Positions 52,273 through 61,600 are shown, counted from the stretch's first letter. The stretch is 64,000 bases of DNA from DASSKK01 sp035690495 (GCA_035690495.1 DASSKK010000111.1:18146-82145), one strand, 5' to 3'. The notes: a model not told the origin generated them from the sequence alone. A program made the numbers and translations.

Positions 52273-53724
52273 ATGACGACGTACAAGAGCGAACCGGACC
52301 TGCCGATCCGGGTGATCGACAGCCAGGTGCGGGTCTTCGACGACGAGATGCTGCTGCCCGCCGACCCGTCGTCGCTGGACGCGGTGCTCGGCCGGACCGC
52401 CGGCGCCGACCTGGCCGCGCCGCCGGTGGTGCTGCCCGACTTCCACCACAAACAGAAGATGGAGCTCCCCTCCAGCGTCGCGGTCGCCACCCGCGGCACA
52501 GTGCGCCCGGACCTGACCGGCTCGTCGGTCAACTGCGGGATGGCGCTGGTCGCGCTGGACTGCGAGCTGCCCGGCGACAAGGCGATCGACACGTTCATGC
52601 GCTCGGTGCGCGAGCGGTTCCCGTTCCCGACGCGCGGGCAGCGTGAGCTCACCGCCCGCGAGGTCGTGGAGGCGATGGACGACGGCGCGCACTTCGCGGT
52701 CGAGCGCTGGAAGGCCCCCGCGGAGGACCTGGAGCGCATCGAAGAGGGCGGGCGCATGGACCTACGCCGCTACGGCGGCGTGGAACGGCTCCGTGCCGAG
52801 CTGCCCAGCCTCGCACTGCAGCTGGCGACGTACCGCTTCGGCACGATCGGCCCGACCAACCACTTCGTCGAGCTGCAGCAGGTCGAGGAAGTCCTCGACC
52901 ACGAACGCGCCGCGCAGCTCGGCGTCGCGGAGGGACAGGTCACCTTGCAGTACCACGGCGGTGGCGGCGTGCTCGCCGGCGAGGTCGGACGGCTCTTCTT
53001 CCGGCGCAAGGACTACCCGCGCCAGATCAAGATGGTCAACAGCGTCCTCAAGCCCTGGTTCCACCTGCGCACGTCACGCTCGTACGCCCAGCTGCGTGAA
53101 CGGCTCAGCCTGTACTTCACCGACGGGTGTCCTCCGCTGGCGGTCGAGTCTGACGAGGGCCAGCGGCTGATGCTCGCGAACGCCGCAGCGATGAACTACG
53201 GGTTCGCCTTCCGCGTCTCGACGTACGCCGCCCTCCGCCGGCTGGCCAGCCAGGCATTCGGGGGTGCCGAGGGACGGCTGGTCGTCGACTCACCGCACAA
53301 CAGCATCTACGAGGAGAACGTCGACGGCGACACCGCAGTCGTGCACCGGCACAACTCGTGCCGGGCCTACCCGGCCGACCGGATGCCGGTGGGCACCACG
53401 TTCGCCTCCACGGGTCAGGCGGTGCTGCTGCCCGGCACGCACCGCACGTGCTCCTACCTCGGAGTCGCCGGTCCGCAGGCGGCTACCAGCCTGCACTCGG
53501 CCTGCCATGGTGCGGGGACGGTCGTGGCCGACCTGGTCGCGCGGGGCATCTCGGGCGACGACCCGGGCAAGCACGCGACGCGCCGCTACCGATACACGGA
53601 CAACGAGCCCGCGCTCGCCCACCACTTCGACAATCGCGGCGTCGACGCCGCCCTCGACGTACTCGTCCGCAACGGGCTGGTCCACCCGGTCGCACGCATG
53701 CGGCCGGTCGCGGTCCTGAACTAA
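52273..53724 (+). CDS. Divergent RtcB-family protein (RNA ligase homologue)
   Basis: RtcB joins RNA 2',3'-cyclic phosphate and 5'-OH ends using GTP and Mn2+. The 483-residue protein keeps most of the order: LPDFHHKQ near 55, SSVNCGMALV (84-93), GTIGPTNHFVELQ (190-202), YHGGGG near 227, DSPHNSIYEEN near 339, VHRHNSCRAYP near 357, LLPGTHRTCSYLGV and SACHGAGT (409-416), the guanylylation His. The Mn-ligand Asp of the D-x-x-C motif (D75 in E. coli) is Ser85 here, though Cys88 is kept. It lies 11 nt after the CapD-type gene. Activity may differ from canonical RtcB. Confidence 0.85.
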   Translation: MTTYKSEPDLPIRVIDSQVRVFDDEMLLPADPSSLDAVLGRTAGADLAAPPVVLPDFHHKQKMELPSSVAVATRGTVRPDLTGSSVNCGMALVALDCELPGDKAIDTFMRSVRERFPFPTRGQRELTAREVVEAMDDGAHFAVERWKAPAEDLERIEEGGRMDLRRYGGVERLRAELPSLALQLATYRFGTIGPTNHFVELQQVEEVLDHERAAQLGVAEGQVTLQYHGGGGVLAGEVGRLFFRRKDYPRQIKMVNSVLKPWFHLRTSRSYAQLRERLSLYFTDGCPPLAVESDEGQRLMLANAAAMNYGFAFRVSTYAALRRLASQAFGGAEGRLVVDSPHNSIYEENVDGDTAVVHRHNSCRAYPADRMPVGTTFASTGQAVLLPGTHRTCSYLGVAGPQAATSLHSACHGAGTVVADLVARGISGDDPGKHATRRYRYTDNEPALAHHFDNRGVDAALDVLVRNGLVHPVARMRPVAVLN

Positions 53725-53761
53725 ACAGCACGCACAGCACTGAGAGAAGGGCTCGGTCCTC

Positions 53762-55039
53762 ATGACCATCGACGAACTGTTCCGGCGCATCCTGCGCGGA
53801 CACTGGGTGGCGATCGCGTTGTGCGTGCTGCTGCCCGTCGCCGCCACGACGATCCTGGCGGTGCGCGCGCCCGACATGTGGCACGGCGCCGTGCGCATCC
53901 AGGTCTCCGACGACCCGTCCGGCTCGTCGAACGAGACGGTGGCGATGAGCGCGCGGGTGCTGGCACTCGCGACGACACCGTCGCTGGTCGCGCAGTCACT
54001 GGACGACATCGGCGTACGCCGTGACGCGGCGGCGGTCGCCGAGCATCACGTCAACGCCCAGCAGCTCGGCGTGTCCTCGGTGGTCGAGATCAGCGTCACC
54101 GACCACGACCGCGCTGTCGCCGGCCGGCTGGCCAGCGCACTCGCGACCAACGTCGCGAGCTTCATCAACCGCGGCTCCCGCAAGCACTTCGACAAGGTGG
54201 TCGCCGACCTGACCAACCAGATCCAGAGCGCCGACCGGCAACGAAGCAAGCTCGCCGCCGCGCAGCAGGTCACGGGGCGCGCCACCAGCTACCAGGCACA
54301 GCTGGCGATCCGCACGCTCACCCAGCAGATCAACGACCTACGCCAGGAGCGCACCGCGCTCGCCGTCGCCGACGCGAGCCGCGATCGCGCCGTCGTGGTC
54401 GACACCGGCCTGCCCGAGGTCACCCGGGCACCCTCCGGGCTCGCCGCACGGATCGCACTCGCCACCTTGCTCGGACTGATGCTCGGGCTGGCGGCAGCGG
54501 CCGCCCTCGAGGTGATGCGCCCCAAGATCGGCAACGCCCGCGAGCTGGCTCGGGTCCTCGACGCACCGTTGCTGCACAAGGGCTCCGGTGAGCCCGCGGA
54601 GCTCGCCGAGTCCTTGGCGTGGGTGGCGCGGCGGCAGGGCGTGGACACTGTCGTGCTCGTCCCGGCCGACCAACGCAAGACCTGGACGGCGCTGAGCCTG
54701 CTGTCGAGGCTGAGGTCGCTCCAGCCGCAGGCCCCGGACCGTTCGCCCAAGTCCGTGCCCGCGAGTGCGAAGGGCTCGAAGACGGCCGTGCTGTTCGACA
54801 GCAACTACAACGGAGAGCTCGACGAGCTGTCGGACTTCGGGACCGTGCAGTTCACCGAGCTCTCCGACCTGCGGCCGACCGACGAGGTGGCGGCCGGGCT
54901 GGTGGTGGTCTCGGCCGGGTCGATGCCACGCCGTGGCCTGGAGCATCTCGACGACATCGTCAAGGCCGGTCGCTGGCCGGTGCTCGGCGTGTTCGACGGA
55001 TCCTCGTTGCCGCGGGAGCTACCGAGGGAGGAGTCATGA
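53762..55039 (+). CDS. Wzz-like co-polymerase with degenerate kinase-like domain
   Basis: A 425-residue protein. Helix 1 (HWVAIALCVLLPVAATTILAV, about 14-34), an extracytoplasmic Wzz-type domain with helical heptads (~150-215), helix 2 (GLAARIALATLLGLMLGLAAAAALEVM, about 225-250), then a cytoplasmic domain with KGSGEPAELAESLAWVARRQGVDTVVLVPADQRKTWTALSLLSRLR that resembles a tyrosine autokinase fold but lacks a Walker A lysine loop and a tyrosine tail. It would regulate polymer length without kinase activity. It is coupled to the next gene by ATGA. Confidence 0.8.
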   Translation: MTIDELFRRILRGHWVAIALCVLLPVAATTILAVRAPDMWHGAVRIQVSDDPSGSSNETVAMSARVLALATTPSLVAQSLDDIGVRRDAAAVAEHHVNAQQLGVSSVVEISVTDHDRAVAGRLASALATNVASFINRGSRKHFDKVVADLTNQIQSADRQRSKLAAAQQVTGRATSYQAQLAIRTLTQQINDLRQERTALAVADASRDRAVVVDTGLPEVTRAPSGLAARIALATLLGLMLGLAAAAALEVMRPKIGNARELARVLDAPLLHKGSGEPAELAESLAWVARRQGVDTVVLVPADQRKTWTALSLLSRLRSLQPQAPDRSPKSVPASAKGSKTAVLFDSNYNGELDELSDFGTVQFTELSDLRPTDEVAAGLVVVSAGSMPRRGLEHLDDIVKAGRWPVLGVFDGSSLPRELPREES

Positions 55040-56094
55040 CGACCCTCACCACGGGCGGGCTGCTGGTCTCCGTACACACCGATCGCCCCCGGTGGCGCGA
55101 CCAGCTGCTCGACGGGGCCGGCGGTTCGGAACAGTGGAGAGAGGACGCGGGCAACACAGGGATCACTTCGACCCGACCCGACGTGATCCTCGTCCTGGAC
55201 GGGTCGCCGGCCCGCTTCGACACCACCGGCCTGCGCCCGGTCACCCGCGGAGTGTGGAGCGACCCGTGCGGTGCGGTGGTGCTCGACGACGTCGGGTCGT
55301 CCGGCTTCGCGCAGCTGTGGCAGGTCCGCGACGGCCAGCTGCGGGTGCACAGCAGGTGGACGCCCAGCCGGGCCGAACGCGCAGCCGCGAAGCTGCTCCC
55401 GGAGCGGTTCCGGGCACTGCGCACCCAGGTGCTGCTCCACTACCCGGTGCTGTGGGCCGCGCTGCTGCGCGGCATGGCACCGCTGCACGTCTCCCTGGTC
55501 GAGGTGGCCGGTCGCGGCGTCCTCCTTGCCGGCCCCGGCGGCGTCGGCAAGTCGACCCTTGTGACGCAGGAGCTCCGCGCCGGCGGCCGGGCCGCCTGCG
55601 ACAACCTCGCGGTCAGCGACGGGGGCACCGTGCACGGGCTGCGCGAACCGCTCCGGCTGCACCGCGAGGACGTCGCACGCCTGGGCCTTCTGCCTGCCGG
55701 GACCAAGGGCGCCACCCGAGCCATGCACGGCCGCCGCGAGACGCCCTGGAACAACCAGGCCGACGCGCTCGCCCCGGCCCTGGTCGCGGTGGTACGTCGT
55801 GGCTCGGCGGCCGGCCCGTACGTCCGGCCGGCGACGCCGGCAGCTGTGGCCCGAGCGCTGGTCGCCGGCACGTACGCGGCGGGCGAGCTGTCCCGCTTCT
55901 GGCCGCTGGCAGCCCAGCTCGCGCTGGCCACCGGACACGGCCCGGCGCACCCTCCCGTCGAGGCGGTCGCCACGGCCCTGGCTGATCGGCTGCCGTGCCG
56001 GTCGCTCGAACTCGGCATCCGACCCGGGAGCACGTTGCGCTCCTTGCTCGTCGACGACCTGAACCCGACACCCACAACCGAGGTGGCGTCATGA
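55036..56094 (+). CDS. HprK-like P-loop protein of a polysaccharide locus
   Basis: A 352-residue protein. Residues ~140-190 include PLHVSLVEVAGRGVLLAGPGGVGKSTLVTQEL, a Walker A loop in the context seen in HPr kinase/phosphorylase-related proteins, and ACDNLAVSDGGTVHGLREPLRL, where HprK carries its acidic metal site. The first ~135 residues are less conserved. No HPr gene is nearby; such homologues may phosphorylate other small molecules or proteins. ATGA overlaps at both ends embed it in the locus B operon. Confidence 0.75.
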   Translation: MTTLTTGGLLVSVHTDRPRWRDQLLDGAGGSEQWREDAGNTGITSTRPDVILVLDGSPARFDTTGLRPVTRGVWSDPCGAVVLDDVGSSGFAQLWQVRDGQLRVHSRWTPSRAERAAAKLLPERFRALRTQVLLHYPVLWAALLRGMAPLHVSLVEVAGRGVLLAGPGGVGKSTLVTQELRAGGRAACDNLAVSDGGTVHGLREPLRLHREDVARLGLLPAGTKGATRAMHGRRETPWNNQADALAPALVAVVRRGSAAGPYVRPATPAAVARALVAGTYAAGELSRFWPLAAQLALATGHGPAHPPVEAVATALADRLPCRSLELGIRPGSTLRSLLVDDLNPTPTTEVAS

Positions 56095-57263
56095 ACACAC
56101 AGCCCAGGAATCGCATCAAGGTCGCGCAGGTGGTGACCCGGTGCGCAGCGGGCGCCGGAGGCGTCGTCGTCCGCGGCGCACTCAGCCTGGACCCGGGCCG
56201 CTACGACGTCACGATCCTCACCGGGCAGACCGGACCCCTGCTCGACGGCGTCGAAGAGCGCGGCGTGCACGTCGTGCTCGAGCCGTCGCTGGTGGCGCCG
56301 ATCTCGCCCAAGCAGGACAGCATCGCGCTGCAGCGACTGACCCGGCTGATCGCCACGAGCGGCTTCGACGTGGTGCACACGCACAGCGCGAAGGCCGGCG
56401 CGATCGGCCGGCTCTCGGCCTACCGGGCACGGGTCCCGGTGATCGTGCACACCTACCACGGCTTCCCGTTCCACGACTTCCAGAACCCGGCGACCCGGGC
56501 CGCCTATGTCGCGATCGAACGCCGGCTCGCCAAGATCACCGACGTCGTCCTCGCGATCGGCGGAGGCGTCGCGACCGAGGCCCTACGACGCGGGCTGGCG
56601 ACCCCGGCCAACCTGCGCACGGTCGCCCCCGCGGTCGAGGCCGACACCGTGCCTCGAACCCCGACGAGCCGTCGCGCCGCCCGGTTGCTGCTCGGGCTGC
56701 CCGACGACGCTCGGGTGGTCGGCACCGTCGGGCGTCTCGACTACCAGAAGGCGCCCGAGCACTTCGTCCAGGCGATCGCCGCCTTGCGCAACCGGGACGC
56801 GATCGGCTGCTGGATCGGCTCAGGGGACCTGCTCGAGCCGACCCAGGCGCTGGTGCGCAAGCTCGGCCTGGAGAACCGCTTCCGGTTCGCAGGCGAGCGC
56901 CACGACGTACCCCAGCTGCTGCCCGGGCTCGACGTGTTCGCGATGAGCAGCCGCTACGAAGGACTGCCGTGCGCGCTCGTGGAGGCGATGCGCTGCGGCG
57001 TGCCTGCGGCCGTCACCGCGGTCAACTCGGTGCCCGACCTGGTTGTCCCCGGCGAGACCGGCGTGCTCGTCCCGTCCGGGCGCCCGCGCCAGCTCGCCGC
57101 CGGGATCGACATGTTGCTCGACCACCCGGTGTCGGCCGCGCAGATGGCCGCACGCGGGCTGGCCGCCGCAGGCGTCGCCTACGAGGCGTCGCGGCTCGGC
57201 GAGATCCTCGACGAGACCTACACCGACGGACTCGAGTCCAACCTGCTCCGGGCGGTGGGTTGA
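56091..57263 (+). CDS. GT4 family glycosyltransferase
   Basis: A 390-residue GT4 enzyme. VAQVVTRCAAGAGGVVVRGAL at the N-terminus, DVVHTHSAKAGAIGRLSAY near 91, HTYHGFPFHDFQNPATRAAYVAIERRLAKITD near 120, VVGTVGRLDYQKAPEHFVQAIA near 203 and SSRYEGLPCALVEAMRCGVPAAVT near 285 are the expected motifs; the E-x7-E pair is in YEGLPCALVEA. It is the only clear glycosyltransferase in locus B, so the repeat unit may be simple or other transferases are elsewhere. Confidence 0.9.
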   Translation: MNTQPRNRIKVAQVVTRCAAGAGGVVVRGALSLDPGRYDVTILTGQTGPLLDGVEERGVHVVLEPSLVAPISPKQDSIALQRLTRLIATSGFDVVHTHSAKAGAIGRLSAYRARVPVIVHTYHGFPFHDFQNPATRAAYVAIERRLAKITDVVLAIGGGVATEALRRGLATPANLRTVAPAVEADTVPRTPTSRRAARLLLGLPDDARVVGTVGRLDYQKAPEHFVQAIAALRNRDAIGCWIGSGDLLEPTQALVRKLGLENRFRFAGERHDVPQLLPGLDVFAMSSRYEGLPCALVEAMRCGVPAAVTAVNSVPDLVVPGETGVLVPSGRPRQLAAGIDMLLDHPVSAAQMAARGLAAAGVAYEASRLGEILDETYTDGLESNLLRAVG

Positions 57264-57721
57264 TGACCGAGCACAGCTCCACCCTCATGCCTACCCCGAT
57301 CGCCGCACCGGTGGGCCAAGAAGGCGCAGCCGCTTTGGCCCCCCCTTGGCGCCTTTTCCAGCCCACCGGTGCGGTCCTTCTCACCGCGACCCAGTCGCGC
57401 GCGGTCAGGCGCCTCCCCCCGGGGACGCCCGTCATGGTCGCCGACCATCGGCTGCTGAGTCGGTGGCGACAGGCCCGCTGGCGGTCTGCGCTGAGCATCG
57501 AGCGAGAGGTGGTCGTGCTGCCCACGCTGGCCCACCCGGTCGCGCTCGTCGACGTGACCCCGGAGGCTGTGCAGCAGTTCTGGGCGCTGGCCACCGTCCC
57601 GCCGGGCATCACCTGGGCGGCGGTGCCGGCCTCGCTGGTGCTGATGCTGGCCCGGCGGCTGCCGTGGTCGTGGACGGCCGCACTCGCACCAGGCCGGGTC
57701 GTGGTGGGGGTGCGGCGATGA
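57263..57721 (+). CDS. Unknown protein of polysaccharide locus B
   Basis: A 152-residue protein sharing one base with the previous gene (TGATG) and overlapping the next by four. It has FQPTGAVLLTATQSRAVRRLPPGTPVMVADHRLLSRWRQARWRSALSIEREVVVLPTLAHPVALVDVTPEAVQQFWALATVPPG, with no obvious catalytic motif, signal peptide or membrane helix. The tight coupling shows it is expressed with the glycosyltransferase and APH-like kinase. I do not recognise the family. Confidence 0.7.
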   Translation: MTEHSSTLMPTPIAAPVGQEGAAALAPPWRLFQPTGAVLLTATQSRAVRRLPPGTPVMVADHRLLSRWRQARWRSALSIEREVVVLPTLAHPVALVDVTPEAVQQFWALATVPPGITWAAVPASLVLMLARRLPWSWTAALAPGRVVVGVRR

Positions 57722-58803
57722 GCCAGACCACCGGCACCTGGGCCTTCCAGCTGCAGCAGTCCTGCCAGATCGAGGAGCTGCTCGCGGACCCTCGCTCGAG
57801 GGGCGTTCTGATCGCGGCGTCGAAGATCCCGGACGCCAAGCTGACCTACATCATCACCACACCCAGCACCTACGAGATCGAGGGACGCCGGACCAGGCTG
57901 GCGGTGAAGATCCCCACCACGGACGGAGCCGGGGCCGCCGTGGAGCGGGAGGGCCGGCTGCTGGTCGCGCTGCGGCGGATGACGCTGGGGGATCTTGCCG
58001 ACACGATCCCCCGCTACGTCACCACGCTGCGCGTCGACCAGCGGCCGGTGCTGGTCGCGACCGCGATGCCGGGCGCGCCGATGAGCATCGGCTACCACCA
58101 GTGGATGCACACCGCACGGCCGAACGCCGTGCGCACGGACTTCACCCTCGCGGCCGACTGGCTCGCTCAGTTCCAGGCGCGCACCGCGGGGTCGTCGCGG
58201 ACCGACGTCTGGTGGCCCGATGTCGTCGAGGGAGTGCGCGGACGCTGGGACGGCCACGACCGGCTCGGCGCCGCCTTGGACCTGCTGGCGCCGGCGGCGT
58301 CCCGTCTCGCGAGGCGACCCGTGCCCTCCACCGCTGTGCACGGGGATCTGTGGTGCGGCAACCTTCTGGTCGACGGCCGACGCATCGCCGGCGTCGTCGA
58401 CTGGGAGGACGGCGCCGCCGTGGGCAACCCGCTGCGCGACGTGGCCCGGTTCGCGCTCAGCTACTGCCTCTACCTGGACCGGCACACGCGCCACGGCCAC
58501 GTGGTCGCCGGCCACCCGGGTCTGCGGCGCACCGGGCTCGCGCCGGGGCTGCGCTACGGCCTGCTCGGGCGCGGGTGGCTGCCGGACCTGACCCGCAGCT
58601 TCCTCGCCGACGGCCTGGAACGCCTGGGACTGCCCCGAGGGATGTGGTACGACGCCGCGCTTGCCGGGATCGGCGAGGTCGCCGCGTTCGCCAACGACGA
58701 CGACTTCGCGGCCCTGCACCTGGAGCTGCTCGCCTCACTGCCCGCGCATCCGCAACGACACAAGACCCAACTCAGCCCATCACAAGGCCCAGCTCAACGA
58801 TGA
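57718..58803 (+). CDS. APH-fold (aminoglycoside phosphotransferase-like) kinase
   Basis: A 361-residue kinase-fold protein. TRLAVKIPTTDGAGAAVEREGRLL near 61 corresponds to the ATP-binding Lys and helix-C Glu, STAVHGDLWCGNLLVDG near 202 to the catalytic loop (HGDxxxxN) and IAGVVDWEDGAAVGNPLRDVARF near 221 to the metal-binding Asp. Such enzymes phosphorylate sugars, choline or antibiotics. In this operon a sugar or lipid-linked substrate is likelier than a drug. Coupled by ATGA on both sides. Confidence 0.82.
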   Translation: MSQTTGTWAFQLQQSCQIEELLADPRSRGVLIAASKIPDAKLTYIITTPSTYEIEGRRTRLAVKIPTTDGAGAAVEREGRLLVALRRMTLGDLADTIPRYVTTLRVDQRPVLVATAMPGAPMSIGYHQWMHTARPNAVRTDFTLAADWLAQFQARTAGSSRTDVWWPDVVEGVRGRWDGHDRLGAALDLLAPAASRLARRPVPSTAVHGDLWCGNLLVDGRRIAGVVDWEDGAAVGNPLRDVARFALSYCLYLDRHTRHGHVVAGHPGLRRTGLAPGLRYGLLGRGWLPDLTRSFLADGLERLGLPRGMWYDAALAGIGEVAAFANDDDFAALHLELLASLPAHPQRHKTQLSPSQGPAQR

Positions 58804-60215
58804 CCAGCCCGGCCCACCCGAGCAGCGCCCCGGCCCCGCCGCCGCGCAGTTCCTCCTCGGCCCCGCCGGGCAGTTCCTCCGCGGCCCCGCCGGGCAGTTC
58901 CCCCGCCGCCCCGCCGAGCAGTTCCCCCGCCGCCCCGCCCAGAACCGCGCCGCGGACCGACAGGCTCAACGCGACCGCGGTCTGCGTGGCGATCACCGTG
59001 TGCCTGCTGCCGTTCCTGACGATCGCGGGCCCCGGACACACCGCACCCGCGGACGTGACGATGGCCGCCTCGATCGTGTGTGCGGCGCTGTGGGTGTCCT
59101 CGCGGCGCATCGCGGTGCGGATCCCCTACGCCTGGGGGGTCGGCGGCCTGCTGCTCGGCGGTGCCCTGGCGGCGACGGTGTCCGCGGCCCCGCCCGGGGT
59201 GGCCATCGTCCTGGTGCAGGACATGATGCTGCTGCTGTGGGCAGCAGTGCTCGCCCTGGGCTCCCAGGACGCGGCGATCCTGAAGGCGGCGACCCGGGCG
59301 TGGGGGCTCTCCGCCACGGCGTACGCGAGCGTGATGGTGGCGGCGTACCTGCTCGGCATCAATGCGCTCACCGGGGTCACCGCCACCGAGGGGATCCGCG
59401 CGTCGTACACCTTCGGCGACCCCAACCTGGCCGCCAACTACCTGATCCTCTCGCTGTTCGTGATGGCGGCCTGCAAGCAGCCGCGGTCGACGACGCTGCG
59501 TGGCTTCGGCTACCTGATGATCACCGCCGCGGTGATGTTCACCGCCTCCAACGGCGCGATGGTCACGATCCTGGTGGCCGGCGTGGTGGCGGTGTCCCTG
59601 AGCCGGCTCCGCTCGTCAGGCCCGGCGTCCGCGGTGCTGGTGGCAGCGGGTCTGGCGACGGTCTCGGTCCTGCTGATCGGCTACGTGCGGCCGCTGATCG
59701 ACGTCACCGAGATCCGCGAGAACGCCGCAAGCAGCATCCCGCTGCTGCGGGACTCGCTCGGTCGCAGCGGCAGCTCCGTCGACGAGCGGGCGACGATCGT
59801 CAAGCAAGGCATGCGGCTGTTCCTGGACGGCGACGCCACCGGCTTCGGCCCGGCGCGCACCAAGGCCACGTTCCGTGCCGACCAGGCGCCCTACGACCGG
59901 GAGGCGCACAACGACTACCTGGCCACGCTGATCGAGCGCGGCGTGGTGGGGGCGGTGGGTCTGCTCCTGCTGGTGGTCACGACCGCGGTCTACTGCGGCC
60001 GGGTCGCAGTGCGCGCGCTGCCACCGGCCTACGCCGAGATCGTGCCGCGCGCCTGGTACCTCGCCGCGATCGCGCCGGGGCTGGCTGTCTCCGGGTTGTT
60101 CTACGAGGTGCTGCACTTCCGGCACCTGTGGACCTGGCTTGGTCTGGTGGCCGCGCTCGCACTGGTGCTGCGCCAGAGCCAACCGGTCGTGCGGGAACGG
60201 AAGGTGCCGCGATGA
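58800..60215 (+). CDS. O-antigen ligase/polymerase-like protein (Wzy-type), locus B
   Basis: A 471-residue membrane protein with a ~50-residue Pro/Ser/Ala-rich cytoplasmic leader made of eight-residue repeats, then about ten hydrophobic helices. The Wzy_C signature is near 365: DREAHNDYLATLIERGVVGAVGLLLLV. GIRASYTFGDPNLAANYLILSL near 200 is the usual mid-protein motif. It would polymerise the locus B repeat unit outside the membrane. The repeat leader may vary in length between strains. Confidence 0.85.
   Translation: MTSPAHPSSAPAPPPRSSSSAPPGSSSAAPPGSSPAAPPSSSPAAPPRTAPRTDRLNATAVCVAITVCLLPFLTIAGPGHTAPADVTMAASIVCAALWVSSRRIAVRIPYAWGVGGLLLGGALAATVSAAPPGVAIVLVQDMMLLLWAAVLALGSQDAAILKAATRAWGLSATAYASVMVAAYLLGINALTGVTATEGIRASYTFGDPNLAANYLILSLFVMAACKQPRSTTLRGFGYLMITAAVMFTASNGAMVTILVAGVVAVSLSRLRSSGPASAVLVAAGLATVSVLLIGYVRPLIDVTEIRENAASSIPLLRDSLGRSGSSVDERATIVKQGMRLFLDGDATGFGPARTKATFRADQAPYDREAHNDYLATLIERGVVGAVGLLLLVVTTAVYCGRVAVRALPPAYAEIVPRAWYLAAIAPGLAVSGLFYEVLHFRHLWTWLGLVAALALVLRQSQPVVRERKVPR
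58846..58940. repeat. Tandem 24-bp repeat in the Wzy-type leader
   Basis: About four units of 24 bp (core CCCCGCCGGGCAGTTCC) encode repeated APPGSSSA-like octapeptides before the first membrane helix of the polymerase-like protein. Unit sequence drifts towards the 3' end. Confidence 0.75.
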
Positions 60216-61600
60216 GGCCGCGGCTCCCTGCCGTCACGACCCTGCGTACGGCGACCCGCAGCGCGATGCTCCGCAGCGTGGCCCGCAACTGCGGGGCGCG
60301 GGCTCTGGCGATCGTCGGTCTCGGGCTGGCGGCGATCGTGGTCGCCCGTATCGGCGGTCCCTCGGCGGTGGGCGCCTACGCGCTTCTGCGGATGCTGCCG
60401 AGCCTGGTCGGCGTGCTGTGCATCGTCGGGCTGCCGAGCTCGATGGCCTACTTCCTCGCCGTGCCACGGCGCGGAGTGCCCCGGCTGTGGCCGACGCTGG
60501 CGGCGATCTACGCCACCGGATCGGTGGCGGGGATGGCGATCTGGCTGCTGCTCACGCCGCTGATCGCGCACACGTTCTTTCCCCACGACACCGCGTCGAC
60601 GATCGTGCTGGCGGCTCCGACCATCGCCACCCAGATGTTCCTGACCACCAGCAAGACGGCCCTGCAGGGACTGGGTCGGCAACGCTCCAGCGACGTGGTG
60701 ATCGCGCTGGAGGAGCTGTCGTTCCTGCCGTGCTACCTGGTGATGGTCGGCGTGCACCTGCACGGAAGCCTGGCGATCATCGCGGCGCTCGGCTCCGCCG
60801 ACGTGCTGGTCGGCATCCTCGGCTGGCGGCTGGTTTCGCGGCACACCGGCTGGCGGTGGCGCCGGCTGCTGCGCCGGCTGCCGCTCGTCCGTCCGGACCT
60901 CGCGCTGGCCAGGCAGGTGCTGTCCTACGGGATGCGCGGCCAGCTCGGCGGGCTGCTCACCTTGCTGAATCTGCGGCTGGACTTCGCGATCCTCGGCGCG
61001 ATGGCCGGTCCCGCGGTGCTGGGCACCTACGCGATCGCGTCCAAGTACGCCGAGCTGCTGCGACTGCCCGGGATCGCGGCGACCTGGGTCACCTATCCTC
61101 GGTTCGCGCGCCAGGAGCGTGCGGAGTCGGCACGGCGTGCCCGGGCCTTCGTGCTCCCCGCGATCGGCCTGGTGGTCTCGGCCGCCGTACCCCTGCTGCT
61201 GGTCAGCGGCCCGGCGATCCACCTGCTGTACGGCGCGCGCTTCGACCCGGCGGTGACCCCGGCGCGGATCCTGATCCTCGGCGTGCTGCTGTGCGGCGCC
61301 TCGGGGGTGGCCAGCGGCTTCCTCTACGGCAGCGGCCGGCCGGGCCTGAACTCGACGGCGATGGGAGTCGGGCTCACGGTCACGGTGATCCTCGACGTAC
61401 TGCTGATCCCGCGCTTCGGTGCGATCGGCGCCGCGTTCGCGTCGATGACCACCTATCTGCTCACCGACACCGTGCTGATCAGCCTGCTGCTTCGGGCCAG
61501 CTCGTCGCGCCGGGCCGGGCAATCTTCCGGGCCGCAGATCGCACCCGACCCGGCGGGGAGCCGGGGGGCGCCGACGGCGGGAGCCGGGGCGGCGCCATGA
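60212..61600 (+). CDS. Wzx-type polysaccharide flippase, locus B
   Basis: A 462-residue membrane protein with about 12 helices. RSVARNCGARALAIVGLGLAAIVVARIGGPSAVGAYALLRMLPSLVGVLCIVGLPSSMAYFLA is the flippase N-terminal region; LVSYGMRGQLGG-type and GLNSTAMGVGLTVTVILDVLLIPRFGAIGAAFASMTTYLL follow later. It exports lipid-linked repeat units of locus B. ATGA overlaps link it to the polymerase upstream and lipoprotein downstream. Confidence 0.9.
   Translation: MRPRLPAVTTLRTATRSAMLRSVARNCGARALAIVGLGLAAIVVARIGGPSAVGAYALLRMLPSLVGVLCIVGLPSSMAYFLAVPRRGVPRLWPTLAAIYATGSVAGMAIWLLLTPLIAHTFFPHDTASTIVLAAPTIATQMFLTTSKTALQGLGRQRSSDVVIALEELSFLPCYLVMVGVHLHGSLAIIAALGSADVLVGILGWRLVSRHTGWRWRRLLRRLPLVRPDLALARQVLSYGMRGQLGGLLTLLNLRLDFAILGAMAGPAVLGTYAIASKYAELLRLPGIAATWVTYPRFARQERAESARRARAFVLPAIGLVVSAAVPLLLVSGPAIHLLYGARFDPAVTPARILILGVLLCGASGVASGFLYGSGRPGLNSTAMGVGLTVTVILDVLLIPRFGAIGAAFASMTTYLLTDTVLISLLLRASSSRRAGQSSGPQIAPDPAGSRGAPTAGAGAAP

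Noticed and set aside
57718..58803. Aminoglycoside resistance gene
   Set aside because: Only the APH fold is supported. The gene is coupled by overlaps to polysaccharide genes, so a biosynthetic substrate is more likely.
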